Source of the DNA: JAKVCB01 sp963578605
GTDB taxonomy: Bacteria; Planctomycetota; Planctomycetia; Pirellulales; Lacipirellulaceae
DNA length: 22,424 bases
Reading direction: 5' to 3'
Assembly (NCBI GenBank): GCA_963578605.1
Contig: CAUZEA010000095.1
Location: forward strand, 1-22,424
Shown here: positions 1 through 7,362 of the stretch, in pieces
How positions within the stretch are numbered: position 1 is the first letter of the stretch
How the letters are laid out: every line of letters begins with the position of its first letter
Translations under genes and position numbers: made by a program
Notes under the pieces: generated by a model
The model's database searches: none
What the model saw: the letters and a program-made list of their open reading frames with translations, nothing else
What the model was told of the DNA's origin: nothing

Positions 1-87
1 GATGGTCAGATATTTTGGTCAAACTGTCGGTCATCGTAGGCTCTGTGAGTGTTAGGGAAAGGTTGGCCAGGGTCAGTAGCGGCGGTA

Positions 88-117
88 TTGCAAGGAGTGA
101 ACGTGTGGTATTGTAAT
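88..117 (+). promoter_or_regulatory. possible sigma-70-type promoter before the aldolase gene
   Basis: TTGCAA at 88-93 and TGTAAT at 112-117 are separated by 18 bp. A start near 124 would give a leader of about 36 nt before the ATG at 160. The hexamers match the sigma-70 consensus only partly, and such matches arise easily by chance. The rest of 1-159 shows no other supported feature. Confidence 0.22.
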
Positions 118-159
118 GTGATCCTCGTTTGTATCAATTCAAAATTGCGCGGTTTTGCA

Positions 160-1089
160 ATGGCCAAGACGTTAACTTCAGAGAGTCTTCGCGGCGTATG
201 GGCTTTGGTCCCGACACCTTGGGATGCCAAAGACCACCTTGATGAGCAGGTTCTGCGGCAGGACGTCGGCTACTTGTGTAGTGCCGGGCTTACCGGCCTC
301 TATACGACCGCTTCGTCCGGCGAGTTTTTTGCAATGGACGATGACGAGTTCTTTTGTCTTGTCAGCGCGGTGGTGGACGAGGCAAGGTCTGCCGGGGTGC
401 CAGTACAAGTTTGCTGCTCCGCGCCCAACACACGCGGCTTTCTTCGCCGGGCCGAATACGCGGTTGAGGCCGGGGCGGACGCAATCCAAGTGATTTTGCC
501 GTACTACATTCAGCTCGATCTTGAAGAAGCTTTTGCCTTTGTCGAAACGGCGGCTCGTGCCTGCGGTGACGTTCCGCTGGTGCACTACAATACCGGGTAC
601 GCAAAGCTGACGTTCGAGGCCGAAGACTACCGGTCCCTCAAGGAGCGGGTGCCAACGTTGATCGGAACCAAGCTGCCACGAGATGAGCCGTTGTGGATCA
701 GCAATGTGTGCCGGCTTGTTCCGGATGTGAGCCACTTTTGCGGCGAATATGCTTTTGCCGCAAATTTTGCAGGGGGCGTGCGGGGAATATACTCCTGGTT
801 AGCGGTGACCAACCCCCGCCTGATGGTGCGCTGGTACGAAACCTGCGCCGGTGGCGATTGGAACGAGGCTATCCGGATCCAGCAACTGGTCAACCGATTT
901 AAACTTGAAGTCAAGACACGATGGGCCGGTAAAAGTGATGCCGCGGTTAACAAGGCCGATGCAGCGCTGAACCCGAATATTCACTGCGCGTTGCGGGTTC
1001 GGGAACCGTATCGCAGTTGCACCGAGGAGGATCTGGACCGGGCTCGCAGTTGGGCCGAACACAATTTTCCAGAATTGCTGGAGCTATAG
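160..1089 (+). CDS. DapA/NanA-family (dihydrodipicolinate synthase / N-acetylneuraminate lyase) class I aldolase
   Basis: A 309-residue protein of the DHDPS/NAL TIM-barrel superfamily, which cleaves or forms 2-keto acids through a lysine Schiff base with pyruvate. Visible motifs are TTASSGEFF (about 49-57), matching the family G-x-x-G-E carboxylate loop; LPYY (113-116); the probable catalytic tyrosine in HYNTG (Tyr143); and the Schiff-base lysine in IGTKLP (Lys171). Length is normal for the family. I chose the ATG at 160 because the open frame to position 49 adds a segment with no family similarity. No good ribosome site precedes 160. It lacks a signal peptide, so it is cytoplasmic. It starts a five-gene same-strand run, with the deacetylase 9 bp downstream. 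The substrate is not determinable: dihydrodipicolinate, sialic acid or a 2-keto-3-deoxy sugar acid are all possible. A catabolic keto-deoxy-acid aldolase fits the neighbours best (inference). Confidence 0.88.
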   Translation: MAKTLTSESLRGVWALVPTPWDAKDHLDEQVLRQDVGYLCSAGLTGLYTTASSGEFFAMDDDEFFCLVSAVVDEARSAGVPVQVCCSAPNTRGFLRRAEYAVEAGADAIQVILPYYIQLDLEEAFAFVETAARACGDVPLVHYNTGYAKLTFEAEDYRSLKERVPTLIGTKLPRDEPLWISNVCRLVPDVSHFCGEYAFAANFAGGVRGIYSWLAVTNPRLMVRWYETCAGGDWNEAIRIQQLVNRFKLEVKTRWAGKSDAAVNKADAALNPNIHCALRVREPYRSCTEEDLDRARSWAEHNFPELLEL

Positions 1090-1098
1090 GACTTTTCG

Positions 1099-1833
1099 AT
1101 GGCAACCAAGCTGCCGATCCTGGTGTACCACCGTGTGCATGCAGACGACGAAATTACGGTCGAGAACGACCAGGGACGGATTGACCTTGGCCAGTTTCGG
1201 CGCCAGATGCAGTATATTGCCGATGCCGGCATATCGGTGGTCACGCACCACCAGCTCGCAGACTGGTTGCTGGCAGGGGCGGTTTTGCCCGATCGTGCCC
1301 TGGCGATCGATTTCGATGACAATCGCCTCAACGTACTTGAGAACGCGTATCCGGTCCTTCGTGAATTCGGTTTCAATGCCACCGTCTTTGTGATTACGGA
1401 TCTGGCGAGTGGTAAAGTGGTGTTTGGCCCACAAGACTACCCCGCCATGCAGTGGGATGAACTGGCACGGTTGCGTGACGCTGGCTGGTGCATTGCCCCG
1501 CACACCCGGCGCCACCTCTGGCTTGCCGGCCCCGAGCGTGCTCCTCGAGACGACAACGAAGCGTGGGACGAAATGGCGGAGTCGAAACGGGAGCTTGAGA
1601 CACGACTCGGGATTGAATCGCCTTACTTTGCGTATCCCAACGGTAGCTGCAATGCCACGGTTACAGGAATGGCCCGCAAGCTGTTTCGAACCGCCAGGCT
1701 CTGGTATACAGCAGTCGAAGGTCCCTGGCCCCAAAATAGCCGAACCACCGATCCTCATCGGCTGCTGGGCATCAACATCGCGAACGGTCTAAACTTCGAC
1801 CAGTTTTTCCAGATTGTAGACGCTGCCGAATAA
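1099..1833 (+). CDS. polysaccharide deacetylase (NodB-homology, CE4-like) without signal peptide
   Basis: A 244-residue protein opening with LPILVYHRVH, typical of NodB-fold deacetylases. Metal and catalytic motifs are present: AIDFDDN (69-75, standing for the TFDD motif, with Asp73 and Asp74), H-T-R-R-H (His135 and His139, the H-[ST]-x-x-H metal pair), and FAYPNG (177-182). The family removes N- or O-acetyl groups from sugars using a divalent metal. There is no signal peptide or membrane anchor, so it probably acts in the cytoplasm on a soluble acetylated sugar rather than on cell-wall polymer (inference). It starts 9 bp after the aldolase stop and is almost certainly co-transcribed with it. 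The pairing suggests a shared substrate, such as an N-acetylated sugar or sugar acid. Confidence 0.88.
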   Translation: MATKLPILVYHRVHADDEITVENDQGRIDLGQFRRQMQYIADAGISVVTHHQLADWLLAGAVLPDRALAIDFDDNRLNVLENAYPVLREFGFNATVFVITDLASGKVVFGPQDYPAMQWDELARLRDAGWCIAPHTRRHLWLAGPERAPRDDNEAWDEMAESKRELETRLGIESPYFAYPNGSCNATVTGMARKLFRTARLWYTAVEGPWPQNSRTTDPHRLLGINIANGLNFDQFFQIVDAAE

Positions 1834-1872
1834 CGGGAACCTCCACAGTCCGATTGTCTCGGGTATTCTTGC

Positions 1873-2632
1873 ATGGGAAAATTCGCTGCCATGAGCTACG
1901 AGACCGTCAATGAGCGATTCCACCGAGACGGTTTCACCGTCCTTGAGAATTTCATGCTGGAAAGTGAGCTACTAGCGGTGGAGGCCGAGTTGAGTACGCT
2001 GACGACTCGATACCGCGATCGCATTGATCCAGAAGATCTGTTCTATGAAGACGACGGCAAGACGATTCGACAAATCGAATGGCTGAACAAGTGCGGAGAG
2101 TTCTTTGCACGGCTCAGCCAACATCGCCGATTTTCTGACCTGATCGAGGTAATCTTCGGCGAACCATCCGAGCATGATAACTTGTCCTACATGGCAAAGC
2201 CGGCACGCGGTGGTGCCGCTGCGCCGTCGCACCAGGACAATGCTTACTTATCACCTGGTTCCTGCTCATGCCTTGACATTCTGGATCGCCCTTGACGAAT
2301 CCAACGAAGGAAACGGTTGTGTTCGGGTTGTGCCTGGATCCCACAAGATGGGCATCCTTCCTCACCTGCCCAGTGGAGTCAACGGCTTGTCGCTGACGCT
2401 TGTTGATCCACCGGCCCCGGCAACCGAAGAGCCAATTCTTTTAAAACGAGGTGATTGTTCCATTCACCACTGCAATACGATCCACCGGAGCACCACCAAT
2501 ACCAGTGAGTGTTCCCGCCGTGGGCTGTTACTGTTTGTGCGTACCACCCGCTGTATCGTGGACCAGCAGGTCAAAGACCGCTATGAATCCGTACGGCAGG
2601 CCATGATTACAAAACGTGATGGCGGCAATTGA
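1873..2632 (+). pseudogene. phytanoyl-CoA dioxygenase (PhyH)-like Fe(II)/2-oxoglutarate oxygenase, disrupted by a +1 frameshift
   Basis: Two overlapping frames together encode one PhyH-family protein. Frame one runs from 1873 (or the ATG at 1891) and contains the iron-binding H-x-D in SHQDNAY (His120 and Asp122), then stops at 2295. The family sequence continues in the next frame from TAT at 2249 (Y-H-L-V-P-A-H-A-L), through the conserved RVVPGSH stretch, to the distal iron ligand in NTIHRS (His204 of the rebuilt protein) and the Arg216 region expected to bind 2-oxoglutarate, ending at 2632. Dropping one T at 2248/2249 restores a continuous protein of about 252 residues, a normal length. The break separates the iron ligands, so neither fragment should be active. 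It may be a true pseudogene or a sequencing/assembly error; slippage looks unlikely because the site (TACTTATC) is no slippery run. Genes on both sides are intact. Confidence 0.82.
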
Positions 2633-2684
2633 TCACCGCATCCGTATTACGGGATGCCAAACACGAACCTACAAGGCACTGAGT

Positions 2685-3482
2685 ATGAGCGAACAGGTTT
2701 TGGATTTATTCTGTTTGACAGGCAAGGTGGCATTGGTGACAGGCGGGGCGCGCAATTTAGGTCGAGATATGGCCGAGGCACTGGCCCAGGCGGGTGCCAA
2801 CGTGGCGATCACCAGCCGCGACCTCCAGCAGGCAGAGCAGACTGCCCAAACTATTGCCACTGTAACGGGGCGAATCGTCACTTCCTACGAGCTTGATGTT
2901 ACCGAGGAAGCGGGGATTTGCTCGGTGATCGCGGCCGTCATTAACGACTTTGGCCAGCTGGACATCCTGGTTAACAATGCCGGGAATGCCCGTAACGCTG
3001 CTCCGCTGGAAGAACGTTCGCTTTCGGACTGGCAGTACACGTTTGAGACCAACTCAACGGCCACGTTCTTGTGCACGCGCGAGGCGGCTAAACACATGAT
3101 GGCGCGCAAGGAGGGTGTGATCATTAATGTTGCCTCCGTGTCTGGAATGTTGGGCAAAGACCGGCGGGTTTACGAAGGGTCGGACATGATTGGTGTGACG
3201 ATCGACTATAGTTCGGCAAAGGGAGCGGTGATCAACATGACGCGGGATCTGGCGTGCTATCTTGGCCCCCACGGAATTCGGGTCAACTCCATCAGTATGT
3301 CGGGATTCGAGCGGGGGCAGCCCGCCGACTTCCTCGAGCGTTATAAATCTCAGCACCCACTGGGCCGAATTGGCAAGGATGGCAAAGACATGAAGGGTGC
3401 CGTCGTCTACCTGGCCAGTGAGGCCTTGGCATGGGTCACCGGCCACAACCTGGTGCTGGATGGCGGATTTAGTGCATGGTAG
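2685..3482 (+). CDS. short-chain dehydrogenase/reductase (SDR), classical type
   Basis: A 265-residue classical SDR. The NAD(P)-binding loop is TGGARNLG (19-26), the structural NNAG is at 97-100, the catalytic serine lies in NVASVSG (149-154), and the active-site pair is Tyr175/Lys179 in YSSAK. The C-terminal GHNLVLDGGFSAW is typical of FabG- and gluconate-5-dehydrogenase-like members. I chose the ATG at 2685; the frame is open to 2616, but the added residues have no family match and would overlap the PhyH gene. It lies 52 bp after the PhyH stop and 42 bp before the Gfo/Idh gene, inside the same-strand run. It probably oxidises a sugar or sugar-acid hydroxyl with NAD(P)+. The substrate cannot be read from the sequence. 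An insertion around 158-174 between Ser and Tyr resembles sugar-acid SDRs. Confidence 0.9.
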   Translation: MSEQVLDLFCLTGKVALVTGGARNLGRDMAEALAQAGANVAITSRDLQQAEQTAQTIATVTGRIVTSYELDVTEEAGICSVIAAVINDFGQLDILVNNAGNARNAAPLEERSLSDWQYTFETNSTATFLCTREAAKHMMARKEGVIINVASVSGMLGKDRRVYEGSDMIGVTIDYSSAKGAVINMTRDLACYLGPHGIRVNSISMSGFERGQPADFLERYKSQHPLGRIGKDGKDMKGAVVYLASEALAWVTGHNLVLDGGFSAW

Positions 3483-3524
3483 GGGAGGTTGGAATTTGGG
3501 CCAGAGACGGAGGTGGGAATCGGA

Positions 3525-4547
3525 ATGCAATCGACAAATCGTGGCGAGACGGCAGGTCCGCTGGATATTCTTATTGTTGGCGGCGGGTCGGCCGGAAGGC
3601 GGCACTTCCGATACCTGACCGAATATGGCCAGCGGTGCGCGGTTTGTGATCCAAATGAGGACTGCCGTGTCCTTAAAGAGTTCCCGGGCACCGAGCATTT
3701 TCGTGAGTTTTCCAACATCAACCTGTCACGTTTCGATGCGGTGGTTATCTGCACGCCGCCGGCACTGCACATCCCTCAACTCATTGTAGCCGGACAGGCA
3801 GGGTGCCACTTGCTGAGCGAAAAGCCGCTGACCGTGGTTAACAATGATGGACTCGAAGAACTCCAACAGGTTGTCGACGATAAAAATCTTGTTGCGGCTG
3901 TTGCCTTTCCCTATGGCAATATGCAGGCAATGGATCGTATTGTTGAGCTTCACCAGGAGGGCCAGTTGGGTGAAATCCGGTCAATTCATATCCACTACGG
4001 TGACAATATTCTCAGGCCACGGCCTGATTTTTTTGAAACGTACTATGGCCACGACGATCAGGGGGGTGGCTGTCTTCAAGACGATGTCATGCACTGCCTC
4101 TTTGGGCTGGAGTTACTGCTGGGGCCGGAACTGGCCGTTACATGCCAGAGGCACAAAATAGGCATCAAGGACGTAAGTGCCGATGACACGGCTTTCCTGT
4201 GGATTAGGTATCCGGGTGATATTGTGGTATCGATCGATTCGACATTGCAGTGTCACTGGCGCTACAACGAATGGATCGTCAATGGCGAACAGGTATCGGT
4301 CCGATTTGATGTGGACCAGCCGGCTATTGAAATCTTCGATCCCCAGACTGAGCAGACCACCGTTGAAAAATTTGGAGACACCTGGGATGAGACCTTCCGA
4401 GCGAACGATCACAATTTCGTAGACAGCATCGTGGCCGGGTCGAGTGTGCGATGTACGCTGGAGATGGCAATCACCAATCACCGCGCGGTGCTGGCCGCAC
4501 GGAGATCTGCCGAACTGGGCCGCGAGATAACGCTTGCTGAACTGTGA
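3525..4547 (+). CDS. Gfo/Idh/MocA-family NAD(P)-dependent oxidoreductase
   Basis: A 340-residue protein with an N-terminal Rossmann fold (ILIVGGGSAGRRH, 15-27), the ICTPPALH strand (75-82) and the family lysine motif SEKPLT (98-103, Lys100). The second domain carries GGGCLQDDVMHCLFGLELLLG, aligning with the usual D-x-x-x-H-x-x-D region; the last Asp of that motif appears to be replaced, which may alter substrate handling. These enzymes oxidise or reduce sugars, inositols and sugar nucleotides. The ATG at 3525 has a good ribosome site (GGAGGT at 3509-3514). A TTG at 3489 is in frame, but its purine-rich stretch is too close. It is the last gene of the left plus-strand run and converges on the GH42-like gene, with 52 bp between the stops. 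It probably acts on the same sugar as the SDR and aldolase (inference). Confidence 0.9.
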   Translation: MQSTNRGETAGPLDILIVGGGSAGRRHFRYLTEYGQRCAVCDPNEDCRVLKEFPGTEHFREFSNINLSRFDAVVICTPPALHIPQLIVAGQAGCHLLSEKPLTVVNNDGLEELQQVVDDKNLVAAVAFPYGNMQAMDRIVELHQEGQLGEIRSIHIHYGDNILRPRPDFFETYYGHDDQGGGCLQDDVMHCLFGLELLLGPELAVTCQRHKIGIKDVSADDTAFLWIRYPGDIVVSIDSTLQCHWRYNEWIVNGEQVSVRFDVDQPAIEIFDPQTEQTTVEKFGDTWDETFRANDHNFVDSIVAGSSVRCTLEMAITNHRAVLAARRSAELGREITLAEL

Positions 4548-4581
4548 CCGCAGGGGGCATCGTATCCCCAGATTCGCGACT

Positions 4582-4611
4582 TTTATTCAAAGGCGCCGTT
4601 TATTCAAAGGC
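4582..4611. repeat. 13-bp direct repeat at the convergent gene junction
   Basis: TTTATTCAAAGGC occurs at 4582-4594 and again at 4599-4611, a 17-bp period. The second copy contains the TAA stop of the minus-strand GH42-like gene (TTA at 4600-4602), and the first copy provides a second TTA 17 bp further on. It looks like a small partial tandem duplication over the 3' end of the gene. Confidence 0.8.
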
Positions 4612-7251
4612 ATAGTACTCGCACAAGGGGCAGATCTTTTCGCGTTCCCTGTCGGGATGCCTGGCAAGTACCGCAGTCAAATAGTAATGTTTGCCAGGTT
4701 CGACGTGGAAGTGAACCTGCCGGCCCGAGCCTTCGGCCACGCGATGTTCACCAATTTCGGCGACGAACCAGCCAATTTGATCTTCGCTCCAAGGCCCGCC
4801 GACGATCGTGGCGTCGACGGTGGTTTCGTGGGAGACCGTAAAACGTGCGATGATCGGGTGCGACTCGCCGGCCCAAAAATACGAAAAACCAACCGTATCA
4901 TCAATGCCTTCAAAATGAGGCAGTTCGCGCGCCTGATCCTTGTAGAAAACCTTCACATCCTTGACATCGAGTTGCACCCCTTCCAGCACGATTTGTCCAT
5001 CGTCATCGCGGTGGTATGCCAGCCAGGGATGGTCCTGGCGATATTCGCGGATTGCACCGTCGTGCGGACCACTCATGGGAATCTGTCCGATGAACGGTTC
5101 TGGATCGATGATGGTGCCATCCAGCCGGTGGTTAGCCGTATCCCAATTCTGCACCACGATGGCGTTTTTAAAACGGCTGACGAGAATCTCTGGAAGTTGG
5201 GTACCGGCCCAGCGGGCAAAGTTTTTCAGCAGCAGCTCTTGCTGATCGGTTTCGGTGGGAAATCCGGCCAGGTAGACCACCTGGTCGTTGGCCGCACCAA
5301 CCGGCTCCCCCTGCGGCGAAACCAGGACCGCACTAGCCGAGGGTCGCAGTTGCAGGTTGGCTGGCCTGAGCATTTCCAGTGACGACATGCCGTCCAGCAC
5401 GGGATGAGTCGTGGTCACCTGGCAGTCGACCCCTGCCGGGACGCCTTCTTCGATGAGTTGCTCGAGGCTTTCCCGCTGCGAGGTCACGGGGTAGACATTC
5501 GGCAAGTCGGCCTGTTCGTAGTTGGGCCCGACGGTTGCCGGGGCGCCAAACACCAACAACCGGCCACCGCGGTCGACGAATTCGCTGAGCGCCTGCCTGG
5601 TCGCAGGCGAAAGGCAGGCGTCGACAACCACGACACCCCGACATTGCCGCAGGGCCTCCTGGAGATTACTGGTTTGCTCCTCGAGCACCTCGTAACAAGT
5701 TAACTGAGGACGCTCTAACAAGGGGCAAAGTCGACTTAACCAGTTTCCATAACACCAACCAGCCATGCCAGGAAAGTGACGTGCGTTGCTGGTCACCAGC
5801 AGTCGCAAATCGGGCATGACGGGCTGGCCAAAGGTTTCGTAGGGAGCCGATCGGTCCAGCTCGCTGCGCAGCTGCGCGACCATCCGCAACAGCCCGGGTT
5901 GTTTGGAGAAGACAAGACCAAAAGGTTCGTTGACAACCGACCAGCCTCCTGTCCGGTCCCAACTGTGCAGGTTGAACATACGAAAGTTGTAGAACAGGCC
6001 GCGATAGACGAAGTGCTGCACTTCTTCTGGCCGTAGAATGCAGTATTGCGACTCTCCATAGCGGACCAGGTGCGGTTCGGTAAAACCGATCGGTTTGCCG
6101 ATCCCGTGTAGCAGTCCTCCGGTAACATGAAGTTGTCCCATGCCGTCAGGCTTTCTGGCATCCCAGGTGTGGCTCCAGGAAATGATGTCCAGGTCGCTAT
6201 CTTTCAAGCCGGCAAATTCGACGGCATTTATCTCGCGTGTCCCTGCTTGTTCGCGGAGCCAGTAACCGGTTTCCAGGCGGGTCATCGTTACCGCGTTGGG
6301 AAAGTGTTTTTTGGACAAAGCAGCCAGCCGTTTTTGCATCATGCCGAGTACCAGCGAACTGCGAAATCGGGCTGCCATGGTGCGGATAAGCCAGTTTGGA
6401 TCGGCAATGTCGATTGCCTTGAAGTTGGGATAGGCGGTGTCGGCAACCTGGTTGAAATCAGCGACGCTTGAAAACCTGGTGTGGAGGTACTTGCGGAATG
6501 CAGTCTTCGTGTGGGGATTGCCTCCGTAGTCAGAAACATTATCGACCAGCCCTAGATGTGGCTCATTACCGAGGTGGAATCCCAGGAAAACTGGTTCGTC
6601 CTTTAAAAAGGAAAGCGCTTCAAACGTTTTGTCCAGCACGTCGTGCATCTTCGGATGCGACAGGCAGCTACAGGGCAACGGATTTCCGGAAAGATCACAT
6701 TCCGCCCAGTCGGGTACGCCTTGCCGATACCATTCGGGCGTGTTTTTGGTAATGTAACGTTCGAAGAAACTTTGCAGGTTCAAACTGTACACTCCAGCAG
6801 CCCGATATTGATCCAGCAATGGCTGCAAACGAGTTTTCATGGTTTGCTGCCATTGGCGTAGTTCTTGATCCTCGATCTCGAGCAGATTAGGCAACACGAA
6901 CGACCCGCGATGTTCTGGGTCCGCGCCAGATGCCCTATCTGGAACGTAGCTGCCGCGCAGCGTACGCACCGTAACCGGATCGGCATAGGACGCCATGTGT
7001 TTCAGATCAGCAGAGATGTCGGCGCGACCCTCCTTGTCGACAGCAGGCACGCCAGGCCAGTAATCGACCGTGAACACGGGGCGACGGCTGATCGTGCGTT
7101 TCCATTGGAAACCTCCGACCGGCGTAAAAGACGGTTGCTGCGGGTCGGGGACCTTATCGGCGCCACTGGACATTGCCGCTGTCAGCAGATTACCGGCCAG
7201 TGCCATCAAAAGGGCAAACGGGTAAGATGTCCAAAAAATGTGTCGAGGCAT
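4600..7251 (-). CDS. secreted GH42-like (beta-galactosidase superfamily, clan GH-A) glycoside hydrolase
   Basis: An 883-residue protein. The N-terminus has a basic start, a hydrophobic stretch and small residues (FALLMALAGNLLTAAM), a likely Sec signal. A TIM-barrel domain (about 50-460) contains FLGFHLGNEPHLG, where Glu230 fits the acid/base of clan GH-A, then NPHTKTAFRKYLHTRF, strongly like the GH42 segment before the second half of the barrel. Glu392 in IGFTEPH, 162 residues later, is a plausible nucleophile. Residues about 480-600 (DLRLLVTSNARHFPG to GGRLLVFGAP) resemble the GATase-like trimerisation domain of GH42. A beta-sandwich-like tail follows and ends in CPLCEYYAFE. I chose the ATG at 7251 because it yields a clean signal peptide; the frame is open to a TTG at 7359, but the extra residues look unrelated. 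It is the last gene of the minus-strand run. Galactosidase specificity is not proven. Confidence 0.78.
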   Translation of the reverse strand: MPRHIFWTSYPFALLMALAGNLLTAAMSSGADKVPDPQQPSFTPVGGFQWKRTISRRPVFTVDYWPGVPAVDKEGRADISADLKHMASYADPVTVRTLRGSYVPDRASGADPEHRGSFVLPNLLEIEDQELRQWQQTMKTRLQPLLDQYRAAGVYSLNLQSFFERYITKNTPEWYRQGVPDWAECDLSGNPLPCSCLSHPKMHDVLDKTFEALSFLKDEPVFLGFHLGNEPHLGLVDNVSDYGGNPHTKTAFRKYLHTRFSSVADFNQVADTAYPNFKAIDIADPNWLIRTMAARFRSSLVLGMMQKRLAALSKKHFPNAVTMTRLETGYWLREQAGTREINAVEFAGLKDSDLDIISWSHTWDARKPDGMGQLHVTGGLLHGIGKPIGFTEPHLVRYGESQYCILRPEEVQHFVYRGLFYNFRMFNLHSWDRTGGWSVVNEPFGLVFSKQPGLLRMVAQLRSELDRSAPYETFGQPVMPDLRLLVTSNARHFPGMAGWCYGNWLSRLCPLLERPQLTCYEVLEEQTSNLQEALRQCRGVVVVDACLSPATRQALSEFVDRGGRLLVFGAPATVGPNYEQADLPNVYPVTSQRESLEQLIEEGVPAGVDCQVTTTHPVLDGMSSLEMLRPANLQLRPSASAVLVSPQGEPVGAANDQVVYLAGFPTETDQQELLLKNFARWAGTQLPEILVSRFKNAIVVQNWDTANHRLDGTIIDPEPFIGQIPMSGPHDGAIREYRQDHPWLAYHRDDDGQIVLEGVQLDVKDVKVFYKDQARELPHFEGIDDTVGFSYFWAGESHPIIARFTVSHETTVDATIVGGPWSEDQIGWFVAEIGEHRVAEGSGRQVHFHVEPGKHYYLTAVLARHPDREREKICPLCEYYAFE

Positions 7252-7362
7252 GAGATAGTGAGTTGGTTGAAGGTTATCTGCAATCCATGCGCCCGCAACG
7301 ATAAAGCCACTCGATACTAGCATGAATGCTTGGCGCCGATCACACTGGCTGAACGGCAAAGT

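Noticed and set aside
49..159. N-terminal extension of the aldolase
   Set aside because: The 37 added residues precede the normal family start and show no similarity to DapA/NanA proteins.
694..714. Amino-terminal GATase or amidotransferase in the DapA region
   Set aside because: Short plus-strand shadow frame only; no motif supports it.
4534..5382. 282-codon open frame on the plus strand
   Set aside because: It lies antisense within the GH42-like gene, has no family-like motifs and runs over the 3' end of the Gfo/Idh gene.
7252..7359. TTG-initiated extension of the GH42-like protein
   Set aside because: It would bury the clear signal peptide 36 residues inside the protein; the ATG at 7251 is more sensible, although a second hydrophobic stretch upstream leaves some doubt.
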